This document shows, one piece after another, positions 19,119 through 28,206 of a stretch of DNA of 64,000 nucleotides (position 1 is the first letter of the stretch; each line of letters begins with the position of its first letter). The stretch comes from an uncultured Bacteroidia bacterium (GTDB lineage: Bacteria; Bacteroidota; Bacteroidia; Bacteroidales; Prolixibacteraceae). The notes beneath the pieces were generated by a model. It was given only the letters and a program-made list of their open reading frames with translations. It searched no databases and had not been told where the DNA came from. The stretch lies in assembly GCA_903923905.1 (NCBI GenBank), contig CAIXZH010000024.1:142369-206368 (forward strand), read 5' to 3'. The position numbers were made by a program, and so were the translations under genes.

Positions 19119-20390
19119 ATGGAGAAGAAATCCCCAAATCGCAGAACTTTCCTCAAGGCATCAGCAGCTGCTGTGACCGGTATGATGATCATCCCACGGC
19201 ATGTCCTGGGTGGAACCGGCTATGTTGCTCCAAGCGACCAACTTACCAAGGCAATCATTGGGACAGGCGGCATGGGTCGCGGCCATATTTCTTATGAAGG
19301 AACCAAAGTGGTTGCCATTTGTGATGTCGATAAAAAGCACCTGCAATTAGCACAATCGATGATTCCAAACTCTGTTCAGATGTTCCACGATTACAGGGAG
19401 TTATTGCTTCGACCGGAAATTGATATCGTCCATATCGCCACACCACCTCACTGGCATGGACTGATCGCCATGGAGGCAGCCCGGGCTGGAAAAGACATCT
19501 GGTGCGAAAAACCGATGACCAGAACGATTGGCGAAGGACAGAGGGTAGTTGAAGAGGTTAATAAACACGGCCGGATGTTCAGACTCAATACCTGGTTCCG
19601 GTTCAAAGACAATTTCTACGGACTTGGAACGGAGGTGAAACCACTTAAGAAGGTGATTGAAAGCGGTATTTTGGGATGGCCATTGAAAGTTACCGTTAGC
19701 GGGAATACCGGTTTTGACTGGAAATTTTACTGGCGGGGAGAAACCAATCTCTCCCCTCAACCCATTCCCGAAGAACTGGATTACGATTTCTGGTTAGGTC
19801 CTGCTCCTTACAGACCCTATAATGTTGAGCGTGTCCATTCCAAATTCAGGGGATACTGGGATTATGACGGCGGCGGTCTCGGGGACATGGGTCAGCATTA
19901 CCTCGACCCTGTTCAATACCTGTTAGGTAAAGATAACACCAGCCCCATCCGGGTTGAAGTTGATGCTCCACAGCAGCATGAAGATGCCGTTGGTTCTTGG
20001 CGCAGAATTGAATATACCTATGCTGACGGTTGTAAAATTATCCTTGACGGAGAGAACAGGGATAAGGATGCTGCCTATATCGAAGGGCCAAACGGAAAAA
20101 TATTCAAGGGTTTTGAGTCAAATATTCCCAAAATTAAACAGTTCATCGAAACACTTCCGGACCCTGAACCAAGGGTTACAACTTTCTGTGACTCGGTAAG
20201 AACCCGTCAGAAATTTGCACTCAACGAAATGAACGGACATCGCTCATGCACAATGGTCAATATGGGTATTCTTGCTGTCAGGTTAGGGAGAACACTGAAT
20301 TTCGATCCTGACAAACAGGAATTCATCAACGATGAAGCCGCAAACCGGTTAATCCATCAACCTATGCGGGCTCCCTGGACAACCATTTAA
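19119..20390 (+). CDS. Tat-exported Gfo/Idh/MocA-family oxidoreductase
   Basis: A 423-residue NAD(P)-dependent oxidoreductase with a twin-arginine signal (NRRTFLKASAAAVTG), so probably folded with its cofactor and then exported. The Rossmann start is KAIIGTGGMGRGH, the family motif WCEKPMTRTIGEG holds the catalytic Lys, and GGGLGDMGQHYLDPVQYLLG is the typical second-domain helix. It is followed after 75 bp by a protein with two DUF1080 domains. In Bacteroides, such exported oxidoreductases and DUF1080 proteins work together in a pathway that oxidises glycosides at C3 and then cleaves the 3-keto-glycoside; that is the most likely role here. Confidence 0.9.
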   Translation: MEKKSPNRRTFLKASAAAVTGMMIIPRHVLGGTGYVAPSDQLTKAIIGTGGMGRGHISYEGTKVVAICDVDKKHLQLAQSMIPNSVQMFHDYRELLLRPEIDIVHIATPPHWHGLIAMEAARAGKDIWCEKPMTRTIGEGQRVVEEVNKHGRMFRLNTWFRFKDNFYGLGTEVKPLKKVIESGILGWPLKVTVSGNTGFDWKFYWRGETNLSPQPIPEELDYDFWLGPAPYRPYNVERVHSKFRGYWDYDGGGLGDMGQHYLDPVQYLLGKDNTSPIRVEVDAPQQHEDAVGSWRRIEYTYADGCKIILDGENRDKDAAYIEGPNGKIFKGFESNIPKIKQFIETLPDPEPRVTTFCDSVRTRQKFALNEMNGHRSCTMVNMGILAVRLGRTLNFDPDKQEFINDEAANRLIHQPMRAPWTTI

Positions 20391-20465
20391 TAAATCACTT
20401 AAACCATTAGTATTTCTTCACCATATTAAAACCTTGAAGGTTAAGATCTTTAAAACAATAGTCTA

Positions 20466-23400
20466 ATGAATAAAATAATTAATTCTTTTTGGGTAGTTTT
20501 TGCTTTGTTGGTGTTTTCTCTGACGACAAATGCTCAGGATAACAGAACATTGACCACAAAAATTGCCGATTTGCTGGCGCAAATGCCTTCAAATAATCTT
20601 CAGCAAAGGGATAAGTTAGCGGAAGAGCTTATTTCGTTGGGAACAGCAGGATTTCAGCAATTGGCCGATCAGATAACCCCTTCCGGTAAAGGAGACAATA
20701 CCGCGGCAGTTTTTGCCATCAATGGTCTTACCCGTTATGCCAGTCAACCTGGCAAAGAGACCCAACGGGCTTTTTCAGAAACGTGCTTTATTCAGGCACT
20801 TGAGAAAGCCAAAGAGACGGAGGTTAAGGCATTCTTTTTAAGACAACTGAAGCTAATCGGATCAGACAAGGCAGTTGTCGCAGCTGCGCCGTACATGAAT
20901 AGCAATGATTTATGCGAGCCAGCTACTTTCGTGCTGACATCAGTCAACAGTGAGGCTGCAAAAAATGAACTACTGAAAGCTTTACCTAAAGCGGATGGCA
21001 AATGTCTGATTACCATTATCAGGGCACTTGGAGAATTACAGGTAAAAGCAGCTAATGGCGAAATTCTGAAGAATATTACGTCTGACAACCTGAATCTTAA
21101 GAAAGCATCCCTGGCTGCTGTAGCTTCTATCGCAGCGGCTGAATCGTATCAGCCACTTTTGGCAGCGGCACAAAATGCCGGATTTGTTTATGAGGCATCA
21201 AATGCATCATCCGAATTCCTATCCTACTCCCAGCATCTGGGCGAAATGGGGAACCTCGAACTTTGCGGCAAAGCTTGCCTCGAAATTGCAAATCTCTGCA
21301 AGGCTCCGGCTCAATTGCATTTCAAATCTTCAGCACTGGCCATTTATAACCAGTATTTCGAGAAAGAGGCTCAGCCATTACTTCTTAAAGCGTTTGATAA
21401 CAATGATAAGGCATTCAGATTCTCGGTATTGAACCTGGTCGAAAAAAGCAAGCTTGCATCTACAAAGGTTTGGATTTCAAAGGCAACCAAGGCACAACCC
21501 GAACAAAAAGCTGAGATCATCACCATGTTTGGTAAAAAAGGTGATCTTTCAGTCCTGGATTTCATTAAGAAGCAATTTGCAGCCAAAGAGGCTGTTGTGA
21601 GTGAAGCCGCTATTTCCGCCTTTGCCAGACTCAAAGGTAAAGAGGCAATTACGGATCTGACTACACTATTAAGTCAGGGAATTGAACCAGCCTATACTGC
21701 AAAAAGATTAATGTCGCTGGTGGATGAGAAAAGTCTTGACCAGATAGCCGCAATTATGGAAACTGCCCCTGAAATTTCCAAAAGTGAAATAATCACTCTG
21801 ATAGGGGCAAAATCCGGAAAACGTTATTTTGATCAGGTTTATAACTATACTTCAAGTGCCAATCCCACGATTAAGTACGCAGCCATTGGCTCTATGCGGA
21901 ACACCGGTTCACCTAAAGATATCGACCGGTTACTGAAGTTACTGTATTCTACTGACGAACCTGAACAAATTAAAGCGATTCAGGACGGTTTGGTAAATGC
22001 AGCCTCGGAGATCCAGGGGGAAAAGGATCAAACTACCCCTTTAATGGCCCAATTACCAAATGTATCCAAAAAGGGACGGATACTGGAAGTATTATCCCGG
22101 TTGGGTGGACCTCAGGCACTCAAGGCAGTTTCCGAATTTATCTCCTCATCTGACCAGGCAGAACGTGATGCCGCTTTTAATGGTTTGATCAGCTGGAAAG
22201 ATCAGGCTGCATCCTCCACATTATATGAAATTTGCAAAACGGCTACCGGCGAAAAGCTTTCAAAGGCTATCAGCGGATTCGTTCGTCAAATCAAAGGCTC
22301 TAGATTACCGGATGATCAGAAGTTATTACAGTATCGTAAGATCTTGCCGATCGCAGCAGAACCAAAAGACAAGGAGCTTATTGTAAAAGCCATTGGTCAG
22401 GTTAAAACCTTCCTTGCATTGGTTACAACTGCATCGATTCTCGATAATTCGAATTCGGATTTAAAAGAGGAGGCCGCTCAGTCTGTAATGACAATAGCAT
22501 TGCCTTCACAGGGAAGTAAAGGATTAACTGGAGTTGTTGTTCGGGATGCACTTAACAAGGCCATAAACAGCCTTACCGGAAGCGAAAGCGAGTATGACAA
22601 GGCTAAGATCCGCAAATATCTCGATGATATGCCTTATGATGATGGTCTCGTACCTATGTTCAACGGCAAAGATCTCACCGGATGGCAGGCACTCGTAGGT
22701 AATCCGGTGACCCGGAAGAAAATGGATCCCAAAGAACTTGCCAAAAAACAAGCTGAAGCCAACCTGAAATTGGCAGATAATTGGGGAGTCAAAGATGGCT
22801 GCATTGTTTTCAATGGCAATGGGGACAATCTTTGTTCTGTAAAACAATATGGCGATTTTGAAATGGTCGTAGACTGGAGAATCACGAAAAAGGGGGACAG
22901 CGGTATTTATCTCAGAGGATCACCACAGGTTCAGATCTGGGATACTTCACGAGTTGAGGTCGGTGCTCAGGTAGGCTCGGGTGGACTCTACAACAACAAG
23001 GTCAATCCATCCAATCCATTAAAAGTTGCAGATAATCCCATTGGAGATTGGAATACCTTCCGCATTAAAATCATTGGTGACAAGGTTACCGTATTTCTGA
23101 ATGGCCAGCTGGTGGTTGACAACGTACAGCTTGAGAATTACTGGGATCGTTCAATTCCGTTATTCCCTAAAGAATCAATTGAATTGCAGGCACATGGAAC
23201 AGACCTGGCCTTCAGGGATATCTATGTAGAAGAATTGAACAACAGTGAATATACCGTTCCTGCCGATGAAGCCAAAGAAGGTTATAAACCACTGTTTAAT
23301 GGCCTGAACTTTGACGGCTGGACAGGCAACCTGATTGATTACCATGTTGACAATGGAGAAATTGTCCTTCATCTCGATAACGGTCCGACTCATGGCAACA

Positions 23401-23864
23401 TCTTTACTTCGGCTGAATACAGCGATTTTATCGTCAGATTTGAATTCCAGTTAACACCCGCAGCCAACAATGGTCTCGGAATCCGTGCTCCTCTGCAGGG
23501 CGATGCAGCCTACCAAGGAATGGAAATTCAGGTACTCGACAGTGAAGATCCGGTTTATTCGGATCTTGCACCTTATCAGTATCATGGTTCTGTTTACGGA
23601 GTCATTCCTGCGAAGCGTGGTTATCTTAAACCTATCGGCCAATGGAATTATGAGGAAGTTATTGCGAAAGGAAACCGGATTAAGGTTACATTAAACGGAA
23701 CGTTAATTCTGGATGGTGATATTAAAGAGGCTTCCAAAAATGGCACCCTGGATCACCGAGAACACCCGGGACTGTTAAATCCCAAAGGACATATTGGCTT
23801 CTTGGGACATGGATCCGTTGTGAAATTTAAAAATATCAGGCTGAAGGAATTAGGTAAAAAGTAA
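20466..23864 (+). CDS. HEAT-repeat protein with two C-terminal DUF1080 (3-keto-disaccharide hydrolase) domains
   Basis: A 1132-residue exported protein (signal ending TNAQ). Residues of about 40-700 are alpha-helical repeats of the HEAT/PBS type, with many Ala-rich helix pairs. A first DUF1080 domain starts near residue 728 (LVPMFNGKDLTGWQAL, FEMVVDWRITKKGDSGIYLR, VQIWD) and a second near 938 (YKPLFNGLNFDGWTG, FIVRFEFQL, GMEIQVLD, GHIGFLGHG). DUF1080 is a concanavalin-like jelly roll; characterised members cleave 3-keto-glycosides. Carrying two catalytic domains on a long helical scaffold is unusual. The upstream Tat-exported oxidoreductase could supply the 3-keto substrate. Confidence 0.88.
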   Translation: MNKIINSFWVVFALLVFSLTTNAQDNRTLTTKIADLLAQMPSNNLQQRDKLAEELISLGTAGFQQLADQITPSGKGDNTAAVFAINGLTRYASQPGKETQRAFSETCFIQALEKAKETEVKAFFLRQLKLIGSDKAVVAAAPYMNSNDLCEPATFVLTSVNSEAAKNELLKALPKADGKCLITIIRALGELQVKAANGEILKNITSDNLNLKKASLAAVASIAAAESYQPLLAAAQNAGFVYEASNASSEFLSYSQHLGEMGNLELCGKACLEIANLCKAPAQLHFKSSALAIYNQYFEKEAQPLLLKAFDNNDKAFRFSVLNLVEKSKLASTKVWISKATKAQPEQKAEIITMFGKKGDLSVLDFIKKQFAAKEAVVSEAAISAFARLKGKEAITDLTTLLSQGIEPAYTAKRLMSLVDEKSLDQIAAIMETAPEISKSEIITLIGAKSGKRYFDQVYNYTSSANPTIKYAAIGSMRNTGSPKDIDRLLKLLYSTDEPEQIKAIQDGLVNAASEIQGEKDQTTPLMAQLPNVSKKGRILEVLSRLGGPQALKAVSEFISSSDQAERDAAFNGLISWKDQAASSTLYEICKTATGEKLSKAISGFVRQIKGSRLPDDQKLLQYRKILPIAAEPKDKELIVKAIGQVKTFLALVTTASILDNSNSDLKEEAAQSVMTIALPSQGSKGLTGVVVRDALNKAINSLTGSESEYDKAKIRKYLDDMPYDDGLVPMFNGKDLTGWQALVGNPVTRKKMDPKELAKKQAEANLKLADNWGVKDGCIVFNGNGDNLCSVKQYGDFEMVVDWRITKKGDSGIYLRGSPQVQIWDTSRVEVGAQVGSGGLYNNKVNPSNPLKVADNPIGDWNTFRIKIIGDKVTVFLNGQLVVDNVQLENYWDRSIPLFPKESIELQAHGTDLAFRDIYVEELNNSEYTVPADEAKEGYKPLFNGLNFDGWTGNLIDYHVDNGEIVLHLDNGPTHGNIFTSAEYSDFIVRFEFQLTPAANNGLGIRAPLQGDAAYQGMEIQVLDSEDPVYSDLAPYQYHGSVYGVIPAKRGYLKPIGQWNYEEVIAKGNRIKVTLNGTLILDGDIKEASKNGTLDHREHPGLLNPKGHIGFLGHGSVVKFKNIRLKELGKK

Positions 23865-23920
23865 ACCTATTATTTAGTATCTCATTGATTTTCAGTAAGT
23901 ATAATACGATTACAGATATT

Positions 23921-23962
23921 TAAGCCACTCTTTTCAGACAGTCAACCTGAAAGAGTGGCTTA
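23921..23962 (+). terminator. Hairpin terminator after the HEAT/DUF1080 gene
   Basis: Arms TAAGCCACTCTTT and AAAGAGTGGCTTA (13 bp, extendable by CTGA with one bulge) form a strong hairpin 57 bp after the stop codon. The T-rich tail is weak (TATTTCATT). Confidence 0.55.
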
Positions 23963-23977
23963 TTTCATTAAATAACT

Positions 23978-24008
23978 TTTGTCAAACCATTAATCCATGC
24001 TATTTTTG
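23978..24008 (+). promoter_or_regulatory. Perfect-match Bacteroidota promoter upstream of the flippase-like gene
   Basis: TTTG at 23978-23981, 19-bp spacer, TATTTTTG at 24001-24008. The expected start of transcription is near 24012, giving a leader of about 120 nt before the GTG at 24134. The leader holds a 23-codon open frame (24018-24089). Confidence 0.65.
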
Positions 24009-24133
24009 GCATAATTAATGTCTCGATCTATTATACAGCAGAATAGCTTAACGCATTTACCGGATTCCGGGGCATCTGACAATTATTGAAGAAGCAAAAA
24101 TTATTAATTAAGTTCTAGTACGAGTCGGTTAAA

Positions 24134-25033
24134 GTGAAGTTGAAGATTAAGAAAATTGGTATAAACCTGGTAAAATTGGGTTTTTCTGTGGGAGCAATAT
24201 GGTATGTGATATCTAAAATTTCGTTTAAAGAGGTTTTGGAGGTCTTCTCTAAAGCCAATATTTACTTTCTCATCGCAGCTTTTATTTTTTTGGTGATCTC
24301 CTTTATTTTTTCAGCCTTTCGCCAAAATCTGTCTTTCAGGAATACGGGCGCCCATATTTCTCAGTCTTTGAATATCAAATTATTCTGGCTGGGAATGTTT
24401 TATAATTTGTTTCTGCCTGGAGGAATCGGAGGTGATGGATATAAAGTCTATCTGGTGAACAAATACAGGAGAAACGGGCTCAAAAAGAATATTGGCACAA
24501 TGCTTATTAACAGGATTGCCGGCCTGGTTGTTATTGTGATGATCACGGTTGTATTGTACTATCTGTCAGGATTGCATATCCCTTATGGAAGGGGTGCTTG
24601 GATTGTAATACCATTGATTTATCTCTTTTATCTTTTGGTACTAAAATACTTTTTTAAAAGTTTTCTAAAGATTCATGCCGGCTTATTTTGGTGGTCGCTT
24701 GCTTTGCAAGGGATGCAATTTATCTCTGCCATTATGATACTTTCTGCCTTTCATCAAACCACCGGCTTATTTGATTATCTTTTTCTCTTTTTCATATCTG
24801 CAATTGCAACCGCACTTCCGATCACCATCGGCGGAATTGGTGCACGTGAGATGGTCTTTCTGATTGGAGCCAAAACACTTGGACTAGATAATGAATTATG
24901 CATCGCTTTAAGTATCATGTTTTTTCTGCTCTCTGCAATTATATCCCTCGGAGGTTTATACTGGGTTTTTCTCCCACCATTCAGACGCGAAACAATTCCT
25001 GATGTAATGGCAGAAAAAATTGATGAACCCTAG
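24134..25033 (+). CDS. Flippase-like integral membrane protein (LPG synthase TM / UPF0104 family)
   Basis: A 299-residue protein with about eight membrane helices. It matches the membrane domain family that includes YbhN and the flippase part of MprF: LFWLGMFYNLFLPGGIGGDGYKV in the N-terminal half and ATALPITIGGIGAREM in the C-terminal half are the two conserved loops. There is no soluble lysyltransferase domain. The start is GTG at 24134, preceded in frame by a stop at 24116; there is no ATG alternative. It is followed after 90 bp by a sodium:solute symporter. Members probably move lipids or lipid-linked glycans across the inner membrane; the substrate here is unknown. Confidence 0.85.
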   Translation: MKLKIKKIGINLVKLGFSVGAIWYVISKISFKEVLEVFSKANIYFLIAAFIFLVISFIFSAFRQNLSFRNTGAHISQSLNIKLFWLGMFYNLFLPGGIGGDGYKVYLVNKYRRNGLKKNIGTMLINRIAGLVVIVMITVVLYYLSGLHIPYGRGAWIVIPLIYLFYLLVLKYFFKSFLKIHAGLFWWSLALQGMQFISAIMILSAFHQTTGLFDYLFLFFISAIATALPITIGGIGAREMVFLIGAKTLGLDNELCIALSIMFFLLSAIISLGGLYWVFLPPFRRETIPDVMAEKIDEP

Positions 25034-25123
25034 AATCACCGGCATACGGCTGATCTAATTTCAATTCAGAGAATATCACGTATAATTTTTCAAACCAGGG
25101 TTTTACTACATTCCTGATATCAA

Positions 25124-26473
25124 ATGATAAAATACCTGATTATCATATTCTACCTCCTTTCAATGATTTTGATTGGTATATTTTCAGCCCGGAAAATCAA
25201 GTCAGAAGGAGACTATTATGTGGCCGGAAAGCGGGGAAATGTCTGGCAAATCACCGGCTCTCTACTGGCAACGATTCTGGGCAGTTCAGCAATCCTGGGG
25301 ACAGCAGATTTGGCTTTGACCCAGGGGTGGGCTGCAGCATGGTTACTCCTTTGTGCCTCCTTTGGCCTTCTAATGCTGGTTCCTGTATCCATGATTGTAC
25401 GTCGCAAGGGGAAATATACACTTCCGCAAATGATTGGGGACTTTTACGGTACTGAGGCAAAAATGATCTCCTCGTTCATTATCTCAATTGCCTGGATTGG
25501 GATTATTGCTGCCCAGATTATCGGAGCAGCAAAAATCATGACCGGTTTTACGGGATTGAATTACTCTTGGGGAGTTTGGGGCTCGGGAGCTGTATTTATT
25601 TTCTATACACTGATCGGTGGTCAGATATCAGTTTTGAAAACAGATCTTTATCAAACGTTTATCATTATCGGAGGGATTTTACTTACTGCACTCTATATTT
25701 TCATAAAGGAACCAGTCCCTCCCCAAGCTATGACTGCCTTGAAATTTCCTTTCAACGAGGGGTTTCATCCTTTTGACCTGATTGTATTGTTGCTAACCTA
25801 TTCATCCACTTTTGTTGTAGGGCCGGATATTTATTCACGCATCTTTTGTGCTCAGAATGAACTTACTGCCCGGAAAAGTGTCCTGATCAGTGCATTGGTT
25901 TTAATTCCATTTTCGTTATGCATCACTTTTCTGGGGGTATTTGCAGCGTACAAATTCCCTGAAATTCACCATCAGAATGGTTCTGCACTCATTCCGGTAA
26001 TGCTTGCCACTTTGCCGGAATGGGGTATTGGAATTCTGGTTGCCGCCCTTCTTTCGGCTGTGATGTCAACAGGATCAACCACATTGCTCACCTCTTCAAC
26101 CATAATCAGTGATCCTCTGTCCAAAGGTCTGGATAAGCACCATTCGATGAGAAACACCAAACTCATCATGCTGGTTATAGGGCTATTAAGTATTTTTCTT
26201 TCACTTAGTGTTCATTCGATTATTCAATCACTGCTTATTGCTTTGACAATTTTCTCAGGAGCCTTTATAATTCCAACCATTGCCGGACTTTTCGGTTTTA
26301 CAGCAAGCAAAAGCCGAAGCAGCTCAGCGATGATAATCGGGGGTGTTGTTGCCCTTGCAGGTAAGATTGTCGCTTTAGAAATTGGATATCTACCAGGTAA
26401 TTTATTAATAATCACCGGATTCATTTTAAATGCTCTAATTCTTTTTAGCGGTATCCGGACTAAAAATAATTAA
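25124..26473 (+). CDS. Sodium:solute symporter family transporter
   Basis: A 449-residue inner-membrane protein with about 12-13 helices. Hallmarks of the SSS family are the first helix YYVAGKRGNVWQITGSLLAT, the SILGTADLALTQGW-like stretch, FVVGPDIYSRIFCAQNE, and AALLSAVMSTGSTTLLTSSTI, which supplies the Ser/Thr of the second sodium site. The family imports sugars, sialic acid, amino acids or vitamins with sodium. Its place just before GH20 suggests a sugar, perhaps N-acetylglucosamine or sialic acid, but this is context only. Confidence 0.9.
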   Translation: MIKYLIIIFYLLSMILIGIFSARKIKSEGDYYVAGKRGNVWQITGSLLATILGSSAILGTADLALTQGWAAAWLLLCASFGLLMLVPVSMIVRRKGKYTLPQMIGDFYGTEAKMISSFIISIAWIGIIAAQIIGAAKIMTGFTGLNYSWGVWGSGAVFIFYTLIGGQISVLKTDLYQTFIIIGGILLTALYIFIKEPVPPQAMTALKFPFNEGFHPFDLIVLLLTYSSTFVVGPDIYSRIFCAQNELTARKSVLISALVLIPFSLCITFLGVFAAYKFPEIHHQNGSALIPVMLATLPEWGIGILVAALLSAVMSTGSTTLLTSSTIISDPLSKGLDKHHSMRNTKLIMLVIGLLSIFLSLSVHSIIQSLLIALTIFSGAFIIPTIAGLFGFTASKSRSSSAMIIGGVVALAGKIVALEIGYLPGNLLIITGFILNALILFSGIRTKNN

Positions 26474-26478
26474 TTTCG

Positions 26479-26486
26479 TACTTTTG
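26479..26486 (+). promoter_or_regulatory. Possible promoter -7 box (TACTTTTG) before GH20
   Basis: Matches TAnnTTTG just behind the symporter gene and 29 bp before the GH20 start; no clear TTTG box lies 19-21 bp upstream. It may let GH20 be expressed apart from the symporter. Confidence 0.4.
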
Positions 26487-26514
26487 TCAACCGGAAAATT
26501 AAATCACTACAGAA

Positions 26515-28146
26515 ATGAATCTGCGTCGAATACTGTTCCCGATTGGTATTATTTTGCTCCTTATTTCATGCAAAGAACCACCCATACGTCCTGTTATCAG
26601 ATTAATTCCCTTGCCGGCTCAGGCCACTGATCAACCTGGTATATTTGCAATCACTGCAAGTACAAAAATCGAAGTCAGCCCAGAAAATGAACCATTACAA
26701 CATATTGCCGGGATTTTAAGCAGGCATCTGGAGAAAAATTTTGGCATAACCAATTCAATCGTTTCCTTAGGGTCAGGCGGGCGCCATTCCATATCTCTAA
26801 AAATTGATTCCAATTTAAAACTGGGTAAAGAGGATTACCATTTGACCGTATTGCCTGAAGGGGTTCTAATTGAAGCAACTGCTCCTAATGGGCTTTATTA
26901 TGGAATCCAGACACTGATTCAATTAATGCCATCGACTCCTAAAAAACTAACTGAGGTCATTTTACCAGGTGTAGAAATTAATGACACCCCCAGGTTTGCC
27001 TGGCGAGGGCTACAGTTGGATGTTAGCCGGCATTTTATGCCTAAAGAATTTATCTTTAAGTTTCTCGATGAAATGTCGATGCATAAATTCAATACTTTTC
27101 AATGGCACCTGGCCGATGATCAAGGTTGGAGAATCGAAATAAAAAAATATCCTTTGCTGACCGAATCAGGGTCTGTGCGTAAAAAAACAATGCTGGGGCA
27201 TGTGAATAATTCGGCAGGTACTGATACCCTCTCATACGGTGGATTCTATACTCAAAATGATGTCCGCGATATAGTGGCCTATGCTTCTGAACGTTTTATT
27301 ACAGTTGTTCCCGCAATTGAAATGCCCGGACATGCCCTGGCTGCTTTGGCTGCATATCCTGAACTGGGATGTACTGTTGCTCCATACGAGGTAGCGACCC
27401 AATGGGGAATATTCAACGAAATATTTTGCCCGGGAAAAGAGGGAACTTATACCTTTTTGGATGATGTCATCACCGAAATGGCCGGGCTATTCCCAGGAAA
27501 ATATTTTAATATCGGCGGCGCAGATTGTCCCAAGGAAAGATGGGAAAATTGTACACAATGCCAGGTTAGAATGAGAAACGACAGTTTAAACTCAACCCTC
27601 GATCTGAATAACTATTTTATTAAAAGAATCAGTAAAACACTTTCATCTCTCGGCAAAGAGCGGGTGGCCTGGGATGAGATTTTGAAAGACACCACGCAAA
27701 CCAATGCCATTGTAATTTCGTGGCAAAATGAAGATGGGTCAATTGCAGCTGCTAAAAGAAAGATTCAGACCGTAGTCTCACCCGCAAAATTATGTAATTT
27801 AGATCAGTATCAAAGTAATCCCAAAAACGAACCTCTCTCTGTTGGTGGTATGCTTACTCTCGAACAAATCTACAAATTCGAACCGGTACCAACAACCCTA
27901 TCCAATAAAGAAGCCAGATATATCATTGGTATACAAGGAAATATCTGGACACAATATATGAAAACACCGGTATTCGTTGAATATATGACCTTCCCTCGCG
28001 CAGCCGCACTGGCAGAAGTGGCCTGGTCACCAAAGTCTGCCAGAAACTACCCCTGGTTCAAAAAGCGGTTATTGGAACAGGTCAAACGCTATGATGCAGA
28101 AAAAATCATTTATTGCAAAGCTGAATTAAAAATCCTGTCCCATTGA
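26515..28146 (+). CDS. GH20-family hexosaminidase-like lipoprotein with altered active site
   Basis: A 543-residue lipoprotein (lipobox LLISC, Cys19). Residues of about 25-155 form the GH20b domain; the barrel follows with WRGLQLDVSRHFM, FNTFQWHLADDQGWRIEI, IEMPGHALAALAAYPEL and VEYMTFPRAAALAEVAWSP. In active GH20 enzymes the sequence H-x-G-G-D-E supplies the Asp that holds the N-acetyl group and the acid/base Glu. Here it reads FNIGGADCPKERW (331-343), so Asp is Ala336 and Glu is Asp337. The Tyr of the later Y-L-D element is also replaced (CNLDQYQ, Asn428). The fold is clearly GH20, but normal beta-N-acetylhexosaminidase activity is doubtful; it may bind sugar only. Confidence 0.9.
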   Translation: MNLRRILFPIGIILLLISCKEPPIRPVIRLIPLPAQATDQPGIFAITASTKIEVSPENEPLQHIAGILSRHLEKNFGITNSIVSLGSGGRHSISLKIDSNLKLGKEDYHLTVLPEGVLIEATAPNGLYYGIQTLIQLMPSTPKKLTEVILPGVEINDTPRFAWRGLQLDVSRHFMPKEFIFKFLDEMSMHKFNTFQWHLADDQGWRIEIKKYPLLTESGSVRKKTMLGHVNNSAGTDTLSYGGFYTQNDVRDIVAYASERFITVVPAIEMPGHALAALAAYPELGCTVAPYEVATQWGIFNEIFCPGKEGTYTFLDDVITEMAGLFPGKYFNIGGADCPKERWENCTQCQVRMRNDSLNSTLDLNNYFIKRISKTLSSLGKERVAWDEILKDTTQTNAIVISWQNEDGSIAAAKRKIQTVVSPAKLCNLDQYQSNPKNEPLSVGGMLTLEQIYKFEPVPTTLSNKEARYIIGIQGNIWTQYMKTPVFVEYMTFPRAAALAEVAWSPKSARNYPWFKKRLLEQVKRYDAEKIIYCKAELKILSH

Positions 28147-28151
28147 ATCAA

Positions 28152-28187
28152 AAAAGGCCGGTCACACTATTTGATGACCGGCCTTTT
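28152..28187. terminator. Bidirectional intrinsic terminator between convergent genes
   Basis: Arms at 28152-28164 and 28175-28187 (AAAAGGCCGGTCA and its complement), 10-nt loop. GC-rich core flanked by A-run and T-run, so it can stop transcription of GH20 on the plus strand and the lipoprotein gene on the minus strand. Confidence 0.85.
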
Positions 28188-28206
28188 CGATTTTATATTC
28201 GGAAAT

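Noticed and set aside
18904..19137. Open frame of 77 codons on the minus strand upstream of the Tat oxidoreductase
   Set aside because: It overlaps the start of a well-supported gene and its promoter, has an AT-driven composition and resembles no family.
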